A stretch of DNA of 64,000 bases. Source: Anisus vortex. Its lineage: Eukaryota > Mollusca > Gastropoda > Planorbidae. Shown here one piece after another: positions 57,698 through 64,000 of this stretch; position 1 is the first letter of the stretch, and each line of letters opens with the position of its first letter. The notes under the pieces are model-generated. The model saw only the letters and a list, made by a program, of their open reading frames with translations. It had not been told where the DNA came from and did no database searches. The translations under genes and the position numbers were made by a program. The DNA is taken from positions 18,835,038 to 18,899,037 of the forward strand of contig OX421494.1 of the NCBI GenBank assembly GCA_949126835.1, in the 5' to 3' direction.

Positions 57698-60600
57698 ATG
57701 TACACGCTAACTAAAGGCTTAGCACCAAGTAAAATTGTCGCGAGCGCTCATAGTAGAGGTGAGAAATTTTGGTGAATTATGTTAGAATACTTTATTTTGA
57801 TGTATTTAATATCATGTTAATTTTTATGTTTTTTATCGTGTAAAAAATACTCTGAAAACTTTTTTTAGGGCCTCCTAGACATCTGGATAGTTACGAAAAC
57901 CGAGATAAAAGTACTGTTTCATCAAAATCTTTTAACAAGGCCGAAGGAATTGAGGAACAAGCCATTGAAATGAGGTAATAATCACTTTTGGTTGACAATC
58001 TATAAGTATTCGATTCTTTAGCATGTCCTAAGTCAGTTATTGACCGAAAAGGTATCGCTACTCAATTTCAAACGGAAGGTGTCCTATTTGACCCCTGTTA
58101 TGTAGATTTTCATCATCGTGTTATCAGACACAATCACAACAATGAGTTACAATGCTTGAATAATGAATGCATGCCCTGGCCCTAGCCATTGACTTGAATC
58201 TATCTATTATAATCTATGTTTAAGGCACGTCTAAAATGTACATAAAAACATCCAACACTCATAAACTCATGGTCATGGCGGCTTATGAATGACATTTTAC
58301 ATTATCTTATATATATTACAGACGATTCTTCTTCTATTTAAAAAAAATATATTCGACCTACAGGCTACACTTACTCAGACTTAGCCTACTACTGACTACT
58401 GCTTAGGCTACACTCGTGGAGTCATAGTCATGGTGGTCTGAGTCTAGTTTAGTCTTGCCTTATTTTTTATTTTTTTGGTTTATTAGTATTATTAGGCCTA
58501 CAGTTATATCTGTTTTCAGTGTTTATAATATACATTTTCATGTTTACTTTTAAGATTAAGAATTTAGTCTAATAACATTAGTGATATAGTGTATATTGAT
58601 ACATTGTAATTTAGTTTTAGTGCCCTTGCCCTTACTGGCCTTACCAGAAATACTAACTATAGAAAGGCCTATACTATTGTAAAGTCTACTAGATTAGGCT
58701 AGACCATAGGTTCTCAACCTTTTTCGGCTCACCGCCCCCTTTTACAATATTTTTCCACTCACCGCCCCCCCCCTTTCCGCCCATCTGGCCTATAGTTTCC
58801 GCATTTTTTTAGGCCGACTAGACCTTTTGTGTGATTAATTATCTTTAAAAAAAATTGAAAAGGAAACATATTCAACTGTAAGGATAAATAGATCAAAAAA
58901 TTGCCTTAACAAAAGGTTTAAATAAATCAATATTAATGCGAATCCTTTGTCTGGTGTGTTGCTAGCAATTTGTCTATTTTTGTTTCAATTTTGGGTCTAA
59001 TCATCAGTAATATTTGTTATATAATATTACAAAACAGAACTTGTTCGGCAGCAATATTGAATCAAATGTGAAAATATTTTTTAGTTAAAGGGAGATAATT
59101 AGCCGGTATTATTTGATCTATATCTAATATTTTTATTTTTTCTTTCTTTTATAAGAAATGAATGGCTTACAATTTATAACTTTGAAATGATCAAATTGTA
59201 AAAAGTATTTGAAAATTATATAAATATTATGTGACTAAAGAATTTATATGTATATTTTCAAGCATTACAATAACTACCCAGTTTGTATGATTACTGCTTA
59301 TCATTACTGCTTAACAATAATGTCGTTATTATCTGTATTGTTTAAAACACCTTAAGGACATTTCGGTTAAACTGAGATCAAAATATTATTAATATTAGCA
59401 GATGTTAGGGCGACGGTCCGGTGAACCAATCACAGGACCAGCAGCCGCCGCACACTATATTTGCCAAATACTGACCCCTACTTCATCGAAAAGTCACTGC
59501 GATTCCTATTTCTTATTAAATATCATAATATGTGGGCATACAGTTGGGGGATGTCAGTTATTTAGCAGCACATTTCATCCTCCAAAAACTAATCGATTCA
59601 AATAGCTGAGGTGTTAAAATATATTAGGTACGTTTGTACCGCCCACTTGCCCTTAATCGCCCCCGGGAATGTCAGCGCCCCCCTAAAGCTTCTCATCGCC
59701 CCCAGGGGGGCGATATCGCCCCCGTTGAGAACCTATGGGCTAGACTATAGACTAGGCCTATATTATAGTTATACTATAGTTATATTAACCACGACTTTTC
59801 AGACTTGTATTGTAGTCTAGAATCTAGGCTTTTGTTTAAATAGTGTTTAATTTAGCCCTAGACAACCTAATAAAGATATTGTAGGCTATTTACTGAACTT
59901 ACGGTATTTTAGTTTTGACCTGTTTTATAATTATAGTGTAGAGACAATGTGGACTAATTACTATTACCGGTATATTATATTATGAACTAGTTCGTATTGG
60001 CATGGTGTATTAATAGTGTAAATATTTTAAATAATCCTATTCTGCCACTTAGAGTTGAGTTAGTCTCTGGTGTTAAGACAATTTACAATATATATATATA
60101 TAGGGCCCTACTGTAATTTATATGAAAAATGTTGACTTTTATACTGAATCTAAGATTATTGTCAAGTGTCCTGATTGACTCATATAATATTGGCTATTGG
60201 TTATATTTGTATAAACTAGTTTTTTTATAGAGACTAATCTAGATCTATTAAACTGCATAAACAAAGGGACAAAACCACTTTTGTTATCTCTTTATGCAAG
60301 AACAAACAAATGCACATAAATTCTCTTTCTTCTCGATTGGCATCTAGGCATGGAATGGATTGCCCGAACAAACCATGAAACCCAGTAATTTTAAAACACT
60401 AATCAAATTGCAAGACTAGATTTAAACCATGGATAAGCATAGTGTGCAATAATCTTCTTTATAGAAAGACAGTCTTTAACATATACAATTTAAAAAGGAA
60501 ATTAATATATTCTTTGTCTATTATTATAAAATTTGTTAAAGCCTTTAAAGTCAGTCAGTATATATACCTTTTAATAATATAGGCAGTCAAATAGCAAAAC

Positions 60601-62408
60601 AAGAATTCAGCAGAGTTTTATGCTTTAAAATTGTGAATGGTCTTTCTTCTCCAATGCAGCAACCCAAAACCAACATTTCAACAACAAAGACGGACAATAA
60701 GTAATAAGCGGTCACAGCCTGCAGTCAGCCAAGATTCTACATTGCAGGAAAATCATCAAGAAATGGTTACTTTTTTGAGCAAGCGTAAGATATGGTTTAT
60801 TGTAGTTTGATTAAATTAAGTAACTCTTGACATGAACTGGCAAAAAAAAAAAAAAATTTTATTTTAGTTTTGATGTTCTCATCAACTATTTTTTTTTTCA
60901 ATTGTATGCGCTGTTTCAGCATTTTGCAACTTGCTTAATACAGTAGTAACTTGGGAAACTGGTGAACGCTGCTTTACCAGTTTGGTCCGAAGGGTACATT
61001 ACTACTTTCACCTTGGGTTACAAACTTTATTCTTATTCGCTCCTGAACATAGCTCGTAACCTGAAATCAGTGAAATAAAAACTATATGTTTCAAGTTGAA
61101 AGAATCATTCTTTTTTATTAACATCCAGTAGTTTACTTGACAAAATGCAACAAATATGTGTACTTCACATATTAGATTTAAAAAAAAAGAAAACAACCAA
61201 GTAAACTATAAGTTGCTCTTTATTGATCCAGATTAAGACAAAATTTTCAATGTTCTCTAAAATTTGAGATCTTTATGCTACTACAGCTTACTTATGCCTT
61301 TAGCCACATCGACTGATTTAACTCTTTGTGGATTATGATGCTGGAGATAGTTGATTTCGGCATGCTGTATTTAAGTTGATTTCGCCATGCTGTATTTATT
61401 AGCGATATGACACGTACAAATGCCATTTTGGTGTTTCAAAATTATTTCTTTCTTCACCTCCACTGTTATGTTTGTGTTGCCTAGCAGCCCCACTACCATT
61501 CTTTGAACTCAAAAACGTTGGGGTTAACAAGGAAAATAAGAAATAATTAAACTGAACACAGTGCCATTGTTGCGCCTATTACCAGGCATAGGGTAAGCAA
61601 TGTTAGTACTGCAAGGTCTTCGTTATCTGCAATGTTAAACCTTCCTATACGTCTGTCGCATTTGTTCGTTACCTGAGACACAATGCTTTCTAATGTGTTG
61701 TTTGTACCCTGATATGTTTGTAGCCAAAGGCATTCGTAACCTGAAGTACCACTGTACTATGCTATGTAAAATACTATATATTTTGTGACTTACTAACATT
61801 TTAATTGCTTCTACTAGCCTGTGGGAAATTATTTTCCATACCATACAATTGTTTTTTCCCTTTTTGCCTTTTCTCTATACCTTCGGTTTCGTGTGGAAAA
61901 TGGGGCCTCCACAAGTGTCCCCTAGAGCACTCAATTCTGGGCAGCCTATTTCATTTCACCCTACAATATGTTGCAGTTCATAATTTCCTCTTCACAGGAG
62001 CATCTACAGGTGGTCTTAGGATAACCAACCCATCTCATACCCAGCAGGCTACACTGCAAAGTCTGCTGGGTGATGTCCAGTGTATCCTATCCCTCACCAT
62101 TACTGCCTTGGAATTATCTGGTCCAGGATATTCTTCTCCTGATTGGCTCCCATAAGGTTTTAACCATCCTGCATCAATTGTTCCTCTTCAAGAGGCAATT
62201 CCCTGAATCAAGTGCTGGCTGGAATCTTTTGTTGCAGTGGTTTATGTAACTATAGAGAAAAAAATTTTCAACCCACATATTATACATGTAACTCAAAAGT
62301 ATTTTTTTATATAGGTTGACCTAATTTAATTTCATACATGGTCTTAAAAAACAATATTTATTTTTACAGAGTGGCAAAAAGTGCAAGACAGCAATAAAAA
62401 AGAAGGAG
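57698..62408 (+). CDS. MCRIP2: MCRIP2 (FAM195A) homologue, partial (4 exons seen)
   Basis: Small, mostly disordered protein family; human MCRIP1/2 interact with the CtBP co-repressor, and MCRIP2 also associates with stress-granule factors. Exons 57698-57758, 57869-57974, 60660-60784 and 62370-62408 join in phase (1, 2, 1). The start MYTLTKGLAPSKIVASAHSR closely resembles the human MCRIP2 N-terminus. Exon 3 has NHQEMVTFLSK and exon 4 QWQKVQDSNKKEG, matching the conserved HEENVRF..EAWQ.VQ box of the family. Exon 4 appears to end in a GC-type donor (GAG|GCAAGT). The final conserved PNP/F-P-x-DL box is not found before 64000, so the 3' end lies beyond the window. Introns 2 and 3 carry a hAT, a LINE tail and a Tc1-like element. 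Confidence 0.75.
58705..59737. mobile_element. 1033-bp hAT element with perfect 8-bp TSD
   Basis: Perfect 14-bp inverted ends CATAGGTTCTCAAC, flanked by GGCTAGAC on both sides (58697-58704 and 59738-59745). Subterminal CACCGCCCCC-type and CATCGCCCCC words lie next to both ends. No transposase frame; the interior includes a block shared with 54728-55062. Non-autonomous copy in MCRIP2 intron 2. Confidence 0.9.
60250..60482 (+). mobile_element. LINE 3' UTR and tail fragment
   Basis: Reverse-complement match to 56130-56330 (ATGCAAGAACAAACAAATGC; GGCATGGAATGGATTGCCCG), ending AATAATCTTCTTTATAGAAA. Lies just before MCRIP2 exon 3. Confidence 0.7.
60941..61754. mobile_element. Tc1/mariner-like element, decayed, with SINE insert
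   Basis: Left end CAGTAGTAACTTGGG|TTACAAAC (split by the SINE) and right end, inverted, CAGTGGTACTTCAGGTTACG, each preceded by TA (60939-60940, 61755-61756). The TA target and a CAGT start fit Tc1/mariner. No transposase motif is readable. Confidence 0.6.
60956..61011 (+). mobile_element. SINE A tail fragment inside the Tc1-like element
   Basis: AAACTGGTGAACGCTGCTTT and GTTTGGTCCGAAGGGTACAT match the end of SINE A. It is flanked by ACTTGGG and CCTTGGG, a probable target duplication within the left inverted repeat. Confidence 0.65.
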
Positions 62409-64000
62409 GCAAGTACATTTTGTGAATTTGTTATTGTCCTGTTAGGACACAATAATTTTGTTGATGGGGATAAAATTAAAATGGAATGTTGAGAAACCCA
62501 GAGATATTCAATTTATTACTTTTGCATCTCATTAGGAACCTTAGGATTAAATAAACAAAATGAAATAAATTGTCCTAAATGTTAAGATTAATTCAAGTTC
62601 AGAAAGTGAATCTCATAATGATATGGTAATACACATTTTCAAAAGCAAATTATTTATTTATGCTTTAAAAACTGGATAATCAAAATATGTGTAATATAAC
62701 ATACTATACAATGTTACAAAATTTTTCTTAGTAAAGTAAATTTCAATTCTTAATTCTAGTAAAATCATTTTTGATAATAACCGTCAATGCAATACATCAA
62801 TCATTATCTAAACTATATATGTTAAAAGGAAAAAAAAGGAAATCTGATTTTCGGTTTAGAAAATCTGTTAAAAAAGGGTTTCTAGAACTTAATATATATG
62901 GTTTAGAAACAAACAAACCCTAAACAAAGCCCTATTCTAAACACACATACTGAAATTAAGCAACTATAGTTTTAATGAAAATTTAGAGAACTTTCTATAA
63001 AAATCATAAATGTGTTGTGTTGTGAGTATAGTTAGGGTGAATCTAGTATGATAATATTAACAGTACCCAAGATTTTATCATTTGGGATATATATACTAGC
63101 CGAAAAAGCATATAGAAGGCTTTATTTTGAATGTATTTCAAATGGATTTGTCAACGTGATACTAATTGTACGTTTGCTGAAATTTAGTGATACCACGATC
63201 AAATAATTATTACTGGACTGACTTGAAACACTGTGCACTTATTTCCCAGTCTTTTCCTTAATATTGGCGTAACATGATTTGAAAATTCTTTGTTTTAAAA
63301 TCATAATCATAGCAGTGAAAAATGAATTTGGTGTTTTCAGCTTCAAAGTAGATCTAATTCTTTTGACAATAAAACTATAAAAGATAATAATCGTTAATAA
63401 TAAATTGTATTGTTGCTTCTAGTGTTGTTAAAAAGTAATCTGATTTGATAATAGGTAGGACTTGGTTGTTCCTAAAGCGATAACCTGTATTGTTTACATG
63501 TGAGGTCGTACGATTTTATTGATTCTGAAGGGAATATTTGGATTTGTACAGAGCAAATAATGAAAAGCCCTACATACAGTTATTAGTCTTAGAATTTATT
63601 TTTTTCAAATTTCAGAAATTGCTTTCCATATTTGATAAACAACTCTATTTAATATTCCTTAAAAATGACATTGCAGGGTAGGGAAAAGGGGATTGAACAA
63701 ATTTCTTTGGTCTATATTAACTCTTTCTCTCCGGAATTATTTTCCCTATTCTGACGGAATTATTTATTTTGCTTTTTTGTCGCGCACTACCCAGCTATCT
63801 TTAAACCTTCATAAATTTTTTGTTTTTCATCAGAAAATAACTTTGCAATGGAATTAGAGGAAAATGCATACTCTATACAGACAGAAATGAGTTGTGTTTG
63901 GATTTTTAAAAAAAGAGATAAGAAAAAGTAAAAACTCACCAAAAATCTTCCAAAACATCCAATCCAAGACAAATAATAAGAATATTGTAATCCAAAATGA
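62409..64000. other. MCRIP2 intron 4 (incomplete) or downstream flank
   Basis: AT-rich, no exon recognised. TTAACTCTTTCTCTCCGG at 63717 resembles the left end of the mini-element at 28145. The ORF at 63787-63972 has no motif. Confidence 0.4.

Noticed and set aside
57363..57698. 111-codon minus-strand ORF
   Set aside because: It reads through the tRNA-Gly gene and AT-rich flank; no protein features.
61805..62155. 116-codon plus ORF before MCRIP2 exon 4
   Set aside because: Locally less AT-rich and possibly an old retroelement piece, but neither strand gives a recognisable domain; not called.

Overview
The window looks like nuclear DNA of a mollusc, most likely a heterobranch gastropod (freshwater-snail type). 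This is inferred from the animal-type intron/exon genes, the AT-rich sequence packed with SINEs, LINEs and hAT-like elements, and the protein similarities. The species cannot be named from sequence alone.

Five cellular genes can be supported. (1) A small secreted cysteine-rich peptide candidate lies on the minus strand at the left edge (84-329). (2) A ten-exon ubiquitin-specific protease of the USP31/USP43 type is on the minus strand (10062-25780); the exons assemble without phase conflict into about 1345 codons with the Cys, His and Asn/Asp boxes present. (3) MGMT, the O6-methylguanine-DNA methyltransferase, is on the plus strand in three exons (27468-29814, 198 aa), head-to-head with the USP gene across 1.7 kb. 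(4) A divergent protein phosphatase 1-like catalytic subunit is on the minus strand in ten exons (35640-46867, 313 aa), possibly with an eleventh exon at 32969-33046. (5) A homologue of MCRIP2 (FAM195A) is on the plus strand (57698 to beyond 62408), with its last exon(s) outside the window. A tRNA-Gly(CCC) gene lies about 250 bp upstream of it on the minus strand.

The rest is mobile and repeated DNA. From left to right: a minus-strand LINE remnant expanded internally into a 77-bp tandem array and a 51/47-bp alternating array (1.3-3.5 kb); several minisatellites (3.6-11.5 kb); tRNA-derived SINE copies of one family (A) through the USP gene, the MGMT flank and the PP1 flank; an 8-bp-TSD hAT MITE in USP intron 1; a 2.37-kb DNA transposon with long inverted repeats, TAA target duplications and a decayed DDE-like transposase inside PP1 intron 8; a second SINE family (B) sharing its 3' tail with a local LINE; a complete but dead 3.7-kb LINE with 12-bp target duplications (50075-53807); hAT remnants; a LINE inserted into another LINE (56-57 kb); a 1033-bp hAT element with perfect 8-bp TSD; and a Tc1/mariner-like element broken by a SINE fragment in the MCRIP2 introns.

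The genes do not form a functional cluster. They are unrelated housekeeping or regulatory genes: deubiquitination, DNA alkylation repair, protein dephosphorylation and a regulator linked to co-repressor and RNA-granule biology. I see no CRISPR, operon or prokaryotic system. The most novel material is in the transposon at 37-39.4 kb, the LINE-derived satellites, the strong excess of the palindrome TAGGCCTA, and the PP1-like paralogue.
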